From assembly GCA_934102335.1 (NCBI GenBank), contig CAKOSP010000001.1, positions 62,001 to 126,000 on the forward strand: 64,000 bases of DNA, written 5' to 3'. Positions 42,220 to 50,602 of the stretch are shown here, one piece after another. The position numbers were made by a program, and so were the translations under genes. Origin of the DNA: an uncultured Bacilli bacterium (GTDB lineage: Bacteria > Bacillota_I > Bacilli_A > RF39 > UBA660). The notes under the pieces are model-generated. The model saw only the letters and a list, made by a program, of their open reading frames with translations. It had not been told where the DNA came from and made no database searches. Within the stretch, counting starts at the first letter, position 1. Every line of letters starts with the position of its first letter.

Positions 42220-42639
42220 ATGTTTTTTGACGATAATATAGGATTTATATCTTTAACTACTGATTTTTTAGATAACGATAAAACTAGTGTATTATCTTCA
42301 CATGAAGGTTTTATAAAAGGTAATATGTTTGAAAATGAATATAAAGGTTATAAAAATTATGAAGTTAAATGTCCTAAGGCAAAAACAGAACGTGAAGCGT
42401 ATTTATATAAAATTATGGAGTTAGATTTTGCTATTAATGATTTAAATTTATATCTTGATTTACATCCTAAAGATTCCAAAATCTATAACGATTTTAAAAA
42501 ATATGTGGAAGAATTAAAGAAAATTGAAAAAGAATATGAAGAAAAATATGGACCATTAAAATTAATGGATACTACTGGTCAAAGTTATAACTGGAATGAG
42601 TATTTACCATGGGAAAAGGAGGATTCTAAATATGTATAA
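42220..42639 (+). CDS. cotJB: Fused CotJA-CotJB spore coat protein
   Basis: A 139-residue protein. Residues ~25-48 (SSHEGFIKGNMFENEYKGY) carry the CotJA pattern EGxxxGxxFxxxYxxY. Residues ~55-139 are CotJB: AYLYKIMELDFAINDLNLYLDLHPKD, EEKYGPL and the tryptophan-rich end YNWNEYLPWEKE. In Bacillus these are two genes; here they form one. The RBS GAGGTGATAAA sets the start. It overlaps cotJC by eight bases, preserving the cotJ operon order. In Bacillus the operon is expressed in the mother cell under sigmaE; I could not see a clear sigmaE promoter here. Confidence 0.85.
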   Translation: MFFDDNIGFISLTTDFLDNDKTSVLSSHEGFIKGNMFENEYKGYKNYEVKCPKAKTEREAYLYKIMELDFAINDLNLYLDLHPKDSKIYNDFKKYVEELKKIEKEYEEKYGPLKLMDTTGQSYNWNEYLPWEKEDSKYV

Positions 42640-43189
42640 GTATTATAAAACTTTACCTTATCCAGTAAATATTAGAAAAAAAGACTTAAAAATGGCTAAG
42701 TATTTGATTACCCAAGTTGGGGGACCAGCCGGAGAACTTGGGGCAGCATTAAGATATTTTTTACAAAAATACACAATGCCAGACAATAAGGGAGCATCAC
42801 TTTTAAATGATATAGCAACTGAAGAATTAGGACATGTAGAAATGGTTTCAACTATGGTTTATCAATTATTAAAAGATGCAACTTTAGATGAGTTAAAAAA
42901 AGAAGGATTAGAGTCTTATTATGTTGAACATAACAAGGGGGTCTTCCCACAAAATTCATATGGTGATCCTTTTACATGCGCATACATTTCTGTGACAGGT
43001 AACCCTATAGTGGATTTATCTGAGGATATGGCTGCAGAGCAAAAAGCTAGAGCGGCATATGAAAATTTAATTGATATTGCCACTGATGAAGATGTAATTC
43101 AACCACTTTTGTTTTTAAGACAAAGAGAAGTAGTACATTTTAATCGTTTTAAAGAATTATATGATTATTATAAAGAAAAAAATTACTAG
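42632..43189 (+). CDS. cotJC: Spore coat manganese-catalase-like protein CotJC
   Basis: A 185-residue ferritin-fold protein. GGPAGELGAALRYFLQKY, ATEELGHVEMVSTMVYQLL, AAEQKARAAYENLI and REVVHFNRFKELY supply the carboxylate and histidine ligands of a dimanganese centre. The family is CotJC, a spore coat protein with a manganese-catalase fold. The start at 42632 follows AAGGAGG; a longer reading from 42596 lies inside the preceding gene. It is cotranscribed with the fused cotJA-cotJB. Confidence 0.95.
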   Translation: MYKYYKTLPYPVNIRKKDLKMAKYLITQVGGPAGELGAALRYFLQKYTMPDNKGASLLNDIATEELGHVEMVSTMVYQLLKDATLDELKKEGLESYYVEHNKGVFPQNSYGDPFTCAYISVTGNPIVDLSEDMAAEQKARAAYENLIDIATDEDVIQPLLFLRQREVVHFNRFKELYDYYKEKNY

Positions 43190-43231
43190 ACAAAAAAATA
43201 GTTCTATTTTAAAATTAATTTAGGTGATAAT

Positions 43232-43513
43232 GTGTTTTGTAAGAAATGTAATAACCCTTTACCAAGTGAAGGCTATATATGTAAATTTTGTGGAGCTTTA
43301 ATGACTCAAGAACAAATAGCTACTCAAAAAGAAAATATGAAAAATAATATTGGGAAAGGTAATCCAAACTACTTGAGTAAAAAATTTGGACGTACTAAAG
43401 AGGTTGAATATAATACATATAAAGATAATAAAAGTGTTATGGGAGCTGCTATGTTAATAATATTTGTTTTCCTAATTGTGTTATCTATAATTATATTTTT
43501 TATAAAACGGTAA
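43232..43513 (+). CDS. Zinc-ribbon membrane protein
   Basis: A 93-residue protein. An N-terminal zinc ribbon (MFCKKCNNPLPSEGYICKFCG) with two CxxC pairs is followed by a polar helical stretch and one C-terminal membrane segment (~70-90, AAMLIIFVFLIVLSIIIFFI). The start is GTG behind AGGTGATAAT. Such small zinc-ribbon/transmembrane proteins are common in Firmicutes and have no assigned role. Located between cotJC and a DUF2179-type gene; whether it belongs with the spore genes is unknown. Confidence 0.75.
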   Translation: MFCKKCNNPLPSEGYICKFCGALMTQEQIATQKENMKNNIGKGNPNYLSKKFGRTKEVEYNTYKDNKSVMGAAMLIIFVFLIVLSIIIFFIKR

Positions 43514-43534
43514 ATACTATATATAGTGATATTT

Positions 43535-44044
43535 ATGCTATTTATATGTTTAAAAATATTTTTTGCAAGAATTATTGATGTAACCATTGGAACTGTAAGA
43601 ACAGTTTTGACTGTTAAGGGTAGAGTTTGGTTACCAGTTGTTCTTGCTTTTTTTGAGGTATTTATCTGGTTTTTAGTGGCAAGAGAAGCTTTAAATACTG
43701 ATTTAACTTCTTGGGCAATTCCTATTTTTTATTCTCTTGGTTATGCCACTGGGACTTTACTCGGCACTTATATTTCCAAAAACTTTTTAAAAGGCTTTAT
43801 AGGAATACAGGTAATAACTAAAAAAGATAATGATAAAATGATAAATCAATTAAGAAAAGAGGGTTTTGGTGTTTCTGTTTGTGCTTTAAAAAAGAATATT
43901 AATAATCAAAATAAAGATATGTTATTTATTCAGATTAAAAATAAACGATTAAAAGATGTAACAAGAATTATTAGAAAATATGATAAAGATGCATTTGTAG
44001 TTATTAATGAAACTAAATATGTTCAAAATGGGGTAATAAGATAA
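43535..44044 (+). CDS. DUF2179/UPF0316 membrane protein
   Basis: A 169-residue protein. Three hydrophobic segments (FFARIIDVTIGTVRTVLTVKGR between the first two, then LAFFEVFIWFLVAREAL and the GYATGTLLGTYIS segment) are followed by a soluble DUF2179 domain (IGIQVITKK, LRKEGFGVSVCALKK, VVINETKYVQNGVI). This is the UPF0316 layout. The ATG at 43535 is preferred to the GTG at 43526, since AGTGAT precedes it. Function unknown; DUF2179 domains often sense small ligands in membrane proteins. Confidence 0.85.
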   Translation: MLFICLKIFFARIIDVTIGTVRTVLTVKGRVWLPVVLAFFEVFIWFLVAREALNTDLTSWAIPIFYSLGYATGTLLGTYISKNFLKGFIGIQVITKKDNDKMINQLRKEGFGVSVCALKKNINNQNKDMLFIQIKNKRLKDVTRIIRKYDKDAFVVINETKYVQNGVIR

Positions 44045-44055
44045 ACGTATTAGTA

Positions 44056-44084
44056 TTGAAAAAAATAGTGACTTATTGTAAAAT
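44056..44084 (+). promoter_or_regulatory. SigmaA promoter of the putative metal exporter
   Basis: -35 TTGAAA (44056-44061), a 17-nt spacer and -10 TAAAAT (44079-44084). Confidence 0.7.
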
Positions 44085-44087
44085 AAT

Positions 44088-44106
44088 AAATGCAATAATT
44101 GCATTT
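44088..44106 (+). promoter_or_regulatory. Fur-family-type operator palindrome
   Basis: AAATGCAATAATTGCATTT is a perfect 9-1-9 palindrome located just after the -10 and reaching the RBS. Its core ATGCAAT-A-ATTGCAT has the 7-1-7 layout with AATnATT centre typical of Fur, Zur and PerR boxes. It is well placed to block transcription of the downstream gene. Confidence 0.6.
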
Positions 44107-44116
44107 AGGAGCTTTT

Positions 44117-44959
44117 ATGAAAGAAATAATTATCGACACTGTAGTAGATTCATTAAAATTGATTCCCTTTTTATTTATTGCTTTTTTAATTATAGAATTA
44201 TGCGAGCATAAATTTAGCAATAAACATCAAAAAATCATGAGCAAATCTGGTAAGTTAGGCCCTATAATTGCCGCACTATTAGGTGCTTTGCCTCAATGCG
44301 GTTTTTCTGTTATGGCCACTAACTTATATGTAACCAGAATTATTACACTTGGAACTTTAGTATCAGTTTATTTATCTACATCGGATGAAATGTTGCCCAT
44401 TTTAATCAGTGAAAATGTAGATACTATAATAATTTTTAAATTAATTGGAATGAAGGTCCTTTTAGGAATGTTTTATGGGCTTTTAATAGATTTCGTTTTA
44501 AGAAAACGAAGTAAAAATAAAGAAGATTTTGAACTTTGCCAAGATGAAAAATGCGATTGTGAGCATCACTTATTAAGATCAGTTATAAGTCATACTTTTA
44601 AAACTTTGTTTTTTATTTTTCTAGTTACTATTGTCTTAAATACATTATTTCATTATTTTGGCACAGAGTTTTTAGATGAAACAATTACTTCAAATGGATT
44701 AGTATCTCCTCTAATTGCCAGCTTACTTGGCCTTATTCCAAATTGTGCAGGAAGTATAATGCTAACCGAGCTTTATATAAAAGGAGTCCTTAGTGCTGGA
44801 TCAACAATTGCTGGTTTATTAACTGGTTCTGGAGTAGGACTTTTAGTACTTTTCAAACAAAACAAAAACTTAAAAGAGAATATTATTATTTTAATTTTAC
44901 TTTATGTTTTGGGTGCATTAAGCGGAATAATAATTAACTTATTTGGTATTGTTATTTAA
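44117..44959 (+). CDS. Putative heavy-metal/manganese exporter, ArsP_2-like
   Basis: A 280-residue membrane protein with about eight to ten hydrophobic segments and two homologous halves. The matching motifs are GALPQCGFSVMATNLYV...LSTSDEMLPIL and GLIPNCAGSIMLTELYI...LTGSGVGLLVLF. A cysteine- and histidine-rich loop between them (CQDEKCDCEHH) could bind metal. This fits the 'putative 10TM heavy-metal exporter' family. The start at 44117 follows TTAGGAG. It is followed by a small acidic protein gene. Substrate is inferred only from family name and the Fur-type box upstream. Confidence 0.78.
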   Translation: MKEIIIDTVVDSLKLIPFLFIAFLIIELCEHKFSNKHQKIMSKSGKLGPIIAALLGALPQCGFSVMATNLYVTRIITLGTLVSVYLSTSDEMLPILISENVDTIIIFKLIGMKVLLGMFYGLLIDFVLRKRSKNKEDFELCQDEKCDCEHHLLRSVISHTFKTLFFIFLVTIVLNTLFHYFGTEFLDETITSNGLVSPLIASLLGLIPNCAGSIMLTELYIKGVLSAGSTIAGLLTGSGVGLLVLFKQNKNLKENIIILILLYVLGALSGIIINLFGIVI

Positions 44960-44975
44960 AATATAGATGGTGTAT

Positions 44976-45266
44976 ATGGAAGAATTAGAAAATAAATTTA
45001 TAATGTATATAAGTGCATATGAAGGTATTGAACATTTAGAAGAATATTCATTAAATGCATATATAAAAGAAGAGTTAAAAGAATATATTTTAGAATATAA
45101 GACGTTGAATAATATAAAACTTGACTTTAAAAAATGTTATGAAAAAATAGAAAAGAAAAATGATTTATTGGTAATGTATCAAGATGCATTATATGTAATT
45201 AATGAACTAAATGGCCCCATTGAATTGATTCATTTACTTGAGTCAAAAATTAAAAATTTTAAATAG
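44976..45266 (+). CDS. Uncharacterised 96-residue acidic protein
   Basis: I do not recognise the family. The protein is helical, with alternating E/K and L/I/Y residues (ELKEYILEYKTL, KKCYEKIEKKNDLL), no membrane segment and a single cysteine. It begins behind GGTGTAT at 44976 rather than at the in-frame 44967. It follows the exporter gene after 16 bases, so probably the same transcript and perhaps the same regulation. Terminated by the hairpin at 45275-45340. Confidence 0.6.
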   Translation: MEELENKFIMYISAYEGIEHLEEYSLNAYIKEELKEYILEYKTLNNIKLDFKKCYEKIEKKNDLLVMYQDALYVINELNGPIELIHLLESKIKNFK

Positions 45267-45274
45267 AGTTATTT

Positions 45275-45345
45275 AAAACCTCTTTCAATTAAAACTACTT
45301 TATGGTATTATATTAATATACTAAGATTGAAAGAGGTTTTTGTTA
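45275..45345 (+). promoter_or_regulatory. Long inverted repeat: terminator arm shared with the next gene's RBS, promoter in the loop
   Basis: AAAACCTCTTTCAAT (45275-45289) and ATTGAAAGAGGTTTT (45326-45340) are perfect 15-base complements with a 36-base loop. The right arm holds the AAAGAGG ribosome-binding site. The loop contains promoter-like TGGTATTATATTAATATACT, so a transcript from it lacks the left arm. Confidence 0.65.
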
Positions 45346-46379
45346 TGGAAGACAAAAATAACAGAAATATAAGATTTATTGTTGCTATAGCTGTACTTTT
45401 AACTTTTAGCATTGGCGCATCTTTTGCTTATTTTCAAGCTCGTTTAGGTGCTGCTAGTTCCACAAGTATTGAAATAAATACGGGAACAGTGGATAATTTA
45501 AGTTTTAATTCCGGCAGTGCAATAAGTTTAAATTTAACTCCGGAAAATTTTACATCTGCTAAGCAAAGCGCCACAACTGAACCATATGTGGTTTTAAAAG
45601 CTAGAAATGACCGAACTAGTACATACAACTATAATGCTTATTTAAATATTACAGAAAATACTTTTGTAAATTCATCTGTATCAGCTATATCGGATGGAAG
45701 ACTAACTACTAATCTACTTGTATATCCATATAAAGACACTTCAAAAACTATAAAACACGGAGAAAACAATACCAACACAGGTGATATAATTTGGCAGTTA
45801 TCTGATAATTTTAATGATCAAAGTATAAGAGTGTGGGGTAGTAGTGCTACATCGACCTTTATTTTGGAAGATAATCTAACATTAAGTGCAGGGACATATT
45901 ATACGGTAAAAACTCCTGATGCTTCTACAGTAATGTATGGCATAACAAGTGATGGCACAGAAAAAACTTTAGCAACCTCAACGATATCATCTTTTACACT
46001 AACTGAATCTACGACTTTTACAGAAGTTGGTGTAAGAATCACTAATCAAGGATCATTTGATTACACAATATATCCCTATATTTCTAAAACAGATTCTCAA
46101 TATGAACCATATGGGCATATTGAAAATGCTACCTTATATGTAAATGTATATAAAAACAATACTATAATATATTCTGGAGACATATCAAATAAAACTGGAA
46201 AAATATATATACCTTTAAGTCCAACTGATCAAAGTATAACTCATTCGATTAGTGCTACAGCAGGAAGTACTAATACAGTTGAATGGAAAGTGTATGTAGA
46301 ATTTAACAATGGAAATAGCAATCAACTTTTAAACGCCAGCCGAAAATTTGAGGCAACATTTGATTTTGAAAGAAAGTAA
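45345..46379 (+). CDS. Camelysin/TasA-like surface protein (paralog 3)
   Basis: A 344-residue exported protein. The signal segment (FIVAIAVLLTFSIGASFAYFQARLG) and first beta domain (KARNDRTSTYNYNAYLNITENTFVNS) match the two paralogs at 31.9-34 kb. The inner module (NLLVYPYKDTSKT, QSIRVWGSSATSTFIL, TEVGVRITNQGS) is of the paralog-1 phage-like kind, with a longer form. The C-terminal part (TLYVNVYKNNTIIYSGDI, SHSISATAGSTNTVEWKVYVEF) keeps the shared frame. It is more diverged than the tandem pair and lies ~11 kb away. The ATG behind AAAGAGG is used. Surface role inferred. Confidence 0.75.
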   Translation: MEDKNNRNIRFIVAIAVLLTFSIGASFAYFQARLGAASSTSIEINTGTVDNLSFNSGSAISLNLTPENFTSAKQSATTEPYVVLKARNDRTSTYNYNAYLNITENTFVNSSVSAISDGRLTTNLLVYPYKDTSKTIKHGENNTNTGDIIWQLSDNFNDQSIRVWGSSATSTFILEDNLTLSAGTYYTVKTPDASTVMYGITSDGTEKTLATSTISSFTLTESTTFTEVGVRITNQGSFDYTIYPYISKTDSQYEPYGHIENATLYVNVYKNNTIIYSGDISNKTGKIYIPLSPTDQSITHSISATAGSTNTVEWKVYVEFNNGNSNQLLNASRKFEATFDFERK

Positions 46380-46396
46380 AAAACTTTCTTTTTTTA
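46371..46396 (+). terminator. Terminator at the end of camelysin-like paralog 3
   Basis: AGAAAGT (46371-46377) pairs with ACTTTCT (46383-46389), followed by T's. It overlaps the last codons. Confidence 0.7.
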
Positions 46397-46419
46397 AACT
46401 TTAAAATTATATCTAATTA

Positions 46420-46428
46420 TGATAAAAT
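46420..46428 (+). promoter_or_regulatory. Extended -10 promoter of ezrA
   Basis: TG-A-TAAAAT lies 18 bases before the ezrA start. Confidence 0.5.
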
Positions 46429-46446
46429 TAATAATAGGTGAATAAA

Positions 46447-48162
46447 ATGAGTGGACAAACTTTTTTATTAATTGCAATTGCATTTTACTTAGTTAGTGTA
46501 TTAATAATTGTAGGAGTTTTAAATTTAATAAATCAAAAAACTCAAAGAAGATATAAAAAAGAAATATCAGAATTAGAAAGAGATAAAAACTTAGTAATAT
46601 CTGCTAGTATTTTAACTGAATTAAATAAAGTTGAAGCTTTAGCTAATAACGATGATTTAAAAGCAAAGTATGATAATTGGCAAAAAAGATTTAAAAGAAT
46701 AAAAGATGTAGAAATGCCAAAAATAACTGATGAAATCAACCAGATTGATGAATTATTTGCAAGTAAAAATTATAAAGAACTTAAAAATTTGATTCTTGAT
46801 ACAGAAATTGATTTAAATTCCTTGAAAACTAAATCAGATTTTTTACTTAATGAAATAAAAGAAGTAACTTTAAGTGAAGAAAGAAATAGAGAGGTTATTA
46901 CTAAATTAAAAGCGGATTACCGAGAAATCCAAGCAATTTATAAAGAAGATCCAGAAGGCTTTAGTATTATTAAAACACCAATAGAATTACAATTTGAGAA
47001 CGTAGAAAAATTATTTCAAGCTTTTGAGGTTTCTATGGAAAAAAATGCGTATACTGAAGTAGGTAAAATAGTTAAAGCTATAGATGATATGGTAGCTAAT
47101 TTAAAAGTAGTTATATCTGAAACCAAACCAATCGTAAATTTAGGTAAAGTTTTAATTCCAAAAAGAATGGAAGAAATAACTAATATTGAAAAGAAAATGA
47201 CCAATGATGGTTACAATTTAGAATATTTAAATATTAATTATAATAAAGAAGAAGCGGAAAAAAAGATTCAAGATGTATTCCAACGATTAAATGTTTTAAA
47301 TCTTGAAGACTCCTTATTTGAACTAAAAACTATTTTTGATTACTTTGATTCATTGTATAGCGATTTTGATAAAGAAAAAATAGCTCGACGTAAATTTGAT
47401 GACTTTATGAGAAGTATATTAATAAAATGTTCTCATTTAGAAAAAATAAATAATGAATTACTAAAAAAGATTGATGATATTAAATATAGTTATGATTTAA
47501 CTGATGAAGACATTGCAGTTATTTATGAAATAAAAGATGAATTGAGTATTATAAGAGCTAATTATGATCGAATAATTGAAGCTCATAGAAATCATTATAT
47601 GGCTTATTCAAGACTAACTAAAGAAATGGAAACTATAAATAAAAAATTAGTTACATCAGAGGAAAAATTAAATGGTGCCTTAAAAACCTTAGGTGGTTTA
47701 AAAGAAGATGAAAATAGAGCTAGGGAACAATTAATAGAAATTAGACAGATAATATTAGATGCAAAAGATAAAGCTAAAAGTTATAAATTGCCAAGCATAC
47801 CTAAAAATTACTATGTTGAGCTAAGTGAGGCGGTTGAGGCAATCAATAATATGAGTAGTGAATTAGATAAAAGACCAATTTCTATTAAAACTTTAAATAC
47901 AAGAGTTGACACTGCTAGAGATTTAGCATTAAAAGTATATAATACAATTAATGAAACTGTTAAAACTGCTAAAATGGCTGAAACAGCAATTGTTTATGGC
48001 AACAGATATAGAGTTACTAATAAAGAAGTAGACTTTGGTCTTACTAAAGCAGAAAATTCGTTTTATAAAGGTAATTTTAAAAATAGTCTAGAAAATGCTA
48101 TTAATGCTATTAATATAGTAGAACCTGGAATTCATAAAAGACTTTTAGAGGAGTATAGATAA
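46447..48162 (+). CDS. ezrA: Septation ring formation regulator EzrA
   Basis: A 571-residue protein. One N-terminal membrane segment (FLLIAIAFYLVSVLIIVGVL) is followed by a long series of helical coiled-coil repeats. The C-terminal YKGNFKNSLENAINAINIVEPGIHKRL is the conserved EzrA end. EzrA binds FtsZ and keeps Z rings at mid-cell. The GTG at 46438 is rejected because AGGTGA lies just before the ATG at 46447. It overlaps nifZ by one base; ezrA followed by nifZ-thiI is a conserved Bacilli arrangement, which supports the call. Confidence 0.94.
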   Translation: MSGQTFLLIAIAFYLVSVLIIVGVLNLINQKTQRRYKKEISELERDKNLVISASILTELNKVEALANNDDLKAKYDNWQKRFKRIKDVEMPKITDEINQIDELFASKNYKELKNLILDTEIDLNSLKTKSDFLLNEIKEVTLSEERNREVITKLKADYREIQAIYKEDPEGFSIIKTPIELQFENVEKLFQAFEVSMEKNAYTEVGKIVKAIDDMVANLKVVISETKPIVNLGKVLIPKRMEEITNIEKKMTNDGYNLEYLNINYNKEEAEKKIQDVFQRLNVLNLEDSLFELKTIFDYFDSLYSDFDKEKIARRKFDDFMRSILIKCSHLEKINNELLKKIDDIKYSYDLTDEDIAVIYEIKDELSIIRANYDRIIEAHRNHYMAYSRLTKEMETINKKLVTSEEKLNGALKTLGGLKEDENRAREQLIEIRQIILDAKDKAKSYKLPSIPKNYYVELSEAVEAINNMSSELDKRPISIKTLNTRVDTARDLALKVYNTINETVKTAKMAETAIVYGNRYRVTNKEVDFGLTKAENSFYKGNFKNSLENAINAINIVEPGIHKRLLEEYR

Positions 48163-49289
48163 TGATATATTTAGATTATTCGGCAACTACACCAGTATCT
48201 TTTGAAGTGCAAGATACAATGAGCAAGGTTACTAAAGAATTTATAGGGAATGCCAATTCCTTAAATGGTTTGGGTACTAAGTCCAGAGAACTATTACAAT
48301 CTGCCACAGAACAAATAGCTAATTTATTTGATTGCGATAAAGAAGAAATAACTTATACATCTGGTGCTACCGAATCTAACAATTTAGCTTTAATTGGTGT
48401 TGGTTTAGCAAACTATAAAAGAGGAAAACATATAATTGTTTCTAAATTAGAACATCCAAGTATTTATGCAATATGTGATTATTTAAAAAGTATTGGTTTT
48501 GAAATTAGCTACGTTGATAATGACCCTGAAGGGCTAATCGATTTTGATAATTTAAAATCTTTAATTAGAAGTGACACAATAATAGTAAGTATCGCAGCAG
48601 TGAATTCTGAACTAGGTATAAGACAGCCTTTAAAAATGATTAGACAGATAATTAAAAAGGAAAATCCTAATACATACTTTCATTCCGATATAACTCAAGC
48701 ATTGGGAAAAGTTCAAATAAATTTTAAAGATGTAGATATGGCAAGCATGTCTATTCATAAGATATATGGACCTAAAGGAATAGGTATTTTTTATAAAAAT
48801 AAGATAGTAAAAATAAATCCCTTGATATATGGAAGCGGTAAATCAAATGATTTAAAACCTGGAACTCCACCTTTACCCTTAATAGTAGGAGCATCAAAAG
48901 CATTAAGAATTGCTTTAATTGATTTAGATAAACACGAAAGATTTGTAGATAGACTTAACAATAAAATTATCGAATCAGTAAAAGATTTAGAAAACATTCA
49001 AATTAATAAAACAAAATATTCTATACCACATATTTTAAATTTAAGTGTATTAAATATTAATCCAGAAGTTTTAATCCATGCTTTAGATGAAAAACAAATT
49101 TATTTAAGTACAAATACAGCGTGTTCTAGTGGCGATACTTCAAATGCTGTAATGGCAGTGTATAACGATTTATTGAGAGCCAAACATACAATTAGAATAA
49201 GTTTATCTCATTTAACTACAACAGATGATATAAACGAATTTATTATAGCTTTAAAAGATATCTATAATAGATTTTCTAAGTTAAAATAA
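48162..49289 (+). CDS. nifZ: Cysteine desulfurase of the NifZ/IscS type
   Basis: A 375-residue PLP enzyme. YLDYSATTPVS is the N-terminal signature, TSGATESNN and HPSIYAI contact PLP, SIHKIYGPKGIGIF holds the PLP lysine, and NTACSSGD holds the sulfur-accepting cysteine. It moves sulfur from cysteine to a persulfide. In Bacillus the gene next to thiI is a dedicated donor for tRNA thiolation, and the order here is the same. The start overlaps ezrA by one base (TAATG). Confidence 0.93.
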   Translation: MIYLDYSATTPVSFEVQDTMSKVTKEFIGNANSLNGLGTKSRELLQSATEQIANLFDCDKEEITYTSGATESNNLALIGVGLANYKRGKHIIVSKLEHPSIYAICDYLKSIGFEISYVDNDPEGLIDFDNLKSLIRSDTIIVSIAAVNSELGIRQPLKMIRQIIKKENPNTYFHSDITQALGKVQINFKDVDMASMSIHKIYGPKGIGIFYKNKIVKINPLIYGSGKSNDLKPGTPPLPLIVGASKALRIALIDLDKHERFVDRLNNKIIESVKDLENIQINKTKYSIPHILNLSVLNINPEVLIHALDEKQIYLSTNTACSSGDTSNAVMAVYNDLLRAKHTIRISLSHLTTTDDINEFIIALKDIYNRFSKLK

Positions 49290-49318
49290 TTGCAATTTTA
49301 TTATATTTTGTGTAGAAT
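49290..49318 (+). promoter_or_regulatory. Possible internal promoter of thiI
   Basis: -35 TTGCAA (49290-49295), a 17-nt spacer and -10 TAGAAT (49313-49318) in the gap after nifZ. Confidence 0.45.
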
Positions 49319-49340
49319 ATTTTTGCTAATGAGGTGAATT

Positions 49341-50528
49341 ATGAAAAAAATTATAATTATAAAATATGGTGAATTAACTACTAAAAAAGATAATATTAAT
49401 TTTTTTTTAAAAGTATTAAAAGAAAATATAGATAATGTTTTAAATAATATTAATCATGAAATAAAATATGATCATGGAAGAATGCTTATAACTATGGATC
49501 AAGAAAATATAGATAAAGCTATTTTAAAATTATCTAAAGTTTTTGGAATTCACGAAATAATAAATGGGTATTTAATTGAAGAAAAAGATTTGGAAAATAT
49601 TACTAAAAATATTTTAGAGTTAATTAAAGATAAAGAATTTAAAACATTTAAAGTAGAAACTAAAAGAAGTGATAAAGAATATAATATTCCTTCGATGGAA
49701 GTTAGCAAAACTATCGGTGCAAATATCTTAAAAGCTTTAAAAGTAGTAAGCGTTGATGTTCATAATCCTGATTTAAAAATAAATATTGAAATTAGAAAAA
49801 AAGAAACTTTAATATATTTTGACGGTCAAAAAGGTGCAGGTGGATACCCAATTTCTACTTTGGGTAAAGGACTTTTGATGTTAAGCGGAGGAATTGATTC
49901 CCCTGTTGCAGGATATATGGCAATGAAAAGGGGAGTTAAAATTGAAGCTTTGTATTTCGAATCTCCACCTCATACAAGTATAGATGCCAAAAATAAAGTT
50001 AAGGATTTAGCTAAAATTTTAGCAAGTTACAATAATAATATTACAATACATGTTATTAATTTTACTAAAATACAAGAAGAAATTTTGAAAAATATTCCTC
50101 ACGATTATTTAATAACAATTATGAGACGTATGATGTATAGAATTTCTGAAAAGATTGCTTATAAAAATAATTGTAAAATTATAATAAATGGAGAATCAAT
50201 TGGTCAGGTGGCTAGTCAAACATTAACTAGTATGATGGCAATTAATGAGGTAGTAAAAATTCCTGTTATAAGGCCCGTAGCATGCTTTGATAAATTGGAA
50301 ATCATGGATTTAGCAGAAAAAATTGGCACTTATGATATTTCCATAAGGCCATATGAGGATTGTTGTACGATTTTTGTACCAAAACATCCAGTAATTAATC
50401 CAATAATAGAAAAATGTAGAGAATATGAAAATCTTATACCTTTTGAAGATTATATTAACGATGCAGTTAGAAATGAAGAAATAATAAAAATTAAAGAAAA
50501 TGAAAAGACATTTAGTGATTTATTATAA
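49341..50528 (+). CDS. thiI: tRNA 4-thiouridine sulfurtransferase ThiI
   Basis: A 395-residue protein. An N-terminal ferredoxin-like/THUMP region (~1-165) is followed by the PP-loop adenylation site LMLSGGIDSPVAGYMAMKRG and YFESPPHTS. C-terminal motifs GESIGQVASQT, IPVIRPV and YEDCCTIFVPKHP complete the family. The rhodanese domain of the E. coli protein is absent, as in Bacilli. It adenylates tRNA U8 and accepts sulfur from NifZ to give s4U. The RBS is TGAGGTGAATT. The 3' end forms one arm of the terminator. Confidence 0.95.
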   Translation: MKKIIIIKYGELTTKKDNINFFLKVLKENIDNVLNNINHEIKYDHGRMLITMDQENIDKAILKLSKVFGIHEIINGYLIEEKDLENITKNILELIKDKEFKTFKVETKRSDKEYNIPSMEVSKTIGANILKALKVVSVDVHNPDLKINIEIRKKETLIYFDGQKGAGGYPISTLGKGLLMLSGGIDSPVAGYMAMKRGVKIEALYFESPPHTSIDAKNKVKDLAKILASYNNNITIHVINFTKIQEEILKNIPHDYLITIMRRMMYRISEKIAYKNNCKIIINGESIGQVASQTLTSMMAINEVVKIPVIRPVACFDKLEIMDLAEKIGTYDISIRPYEDCCTIFVPKHPVINPIIEKCREYENLIPFEDYINDAVRNEEIIKIKENEKTFSDLL

Positions 50529-50545
50529 CTAAATGTCTTTTTTTG
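50503..50545 (+). terminator. Terminator overlapping the end of thiI
   Basis: AAAAGACATTTAGT (50503-50516) and ACTAAATGTCTTTT (50528-50541) are perfect 14-base complements. The stop codon is in the loop, and T's follow. Confidence 0.88.
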
Positions 50546-50546
50546 T

Positions 50547-50576
50547 CTTGACAAATAGTCAAGTTAACATTAAGAT
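50547..50576 (+). promoter_or_regulatory. Promoter with an inverted repeat over the -35
   Basis: -35 TTGACA (50548-50553), a 17-nt spacer and -10 TAAGAT (50571-50576). CTTGAC-AAATA-GTCAAG (50547-50563) is a perfect dyad covering the -35 and could be an operator. Confidence 0.6.
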
Positions 50577-50602
50577 ACTAATAGTAAATTGAAAGGAAAA
50601 TT

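Noticed and set aside
43526..43534. GTG start for the DUF2179 gene
   Set aside because: No ribosome-binding site precedes it; the ATG at 43535 has AGTGAT upstream.
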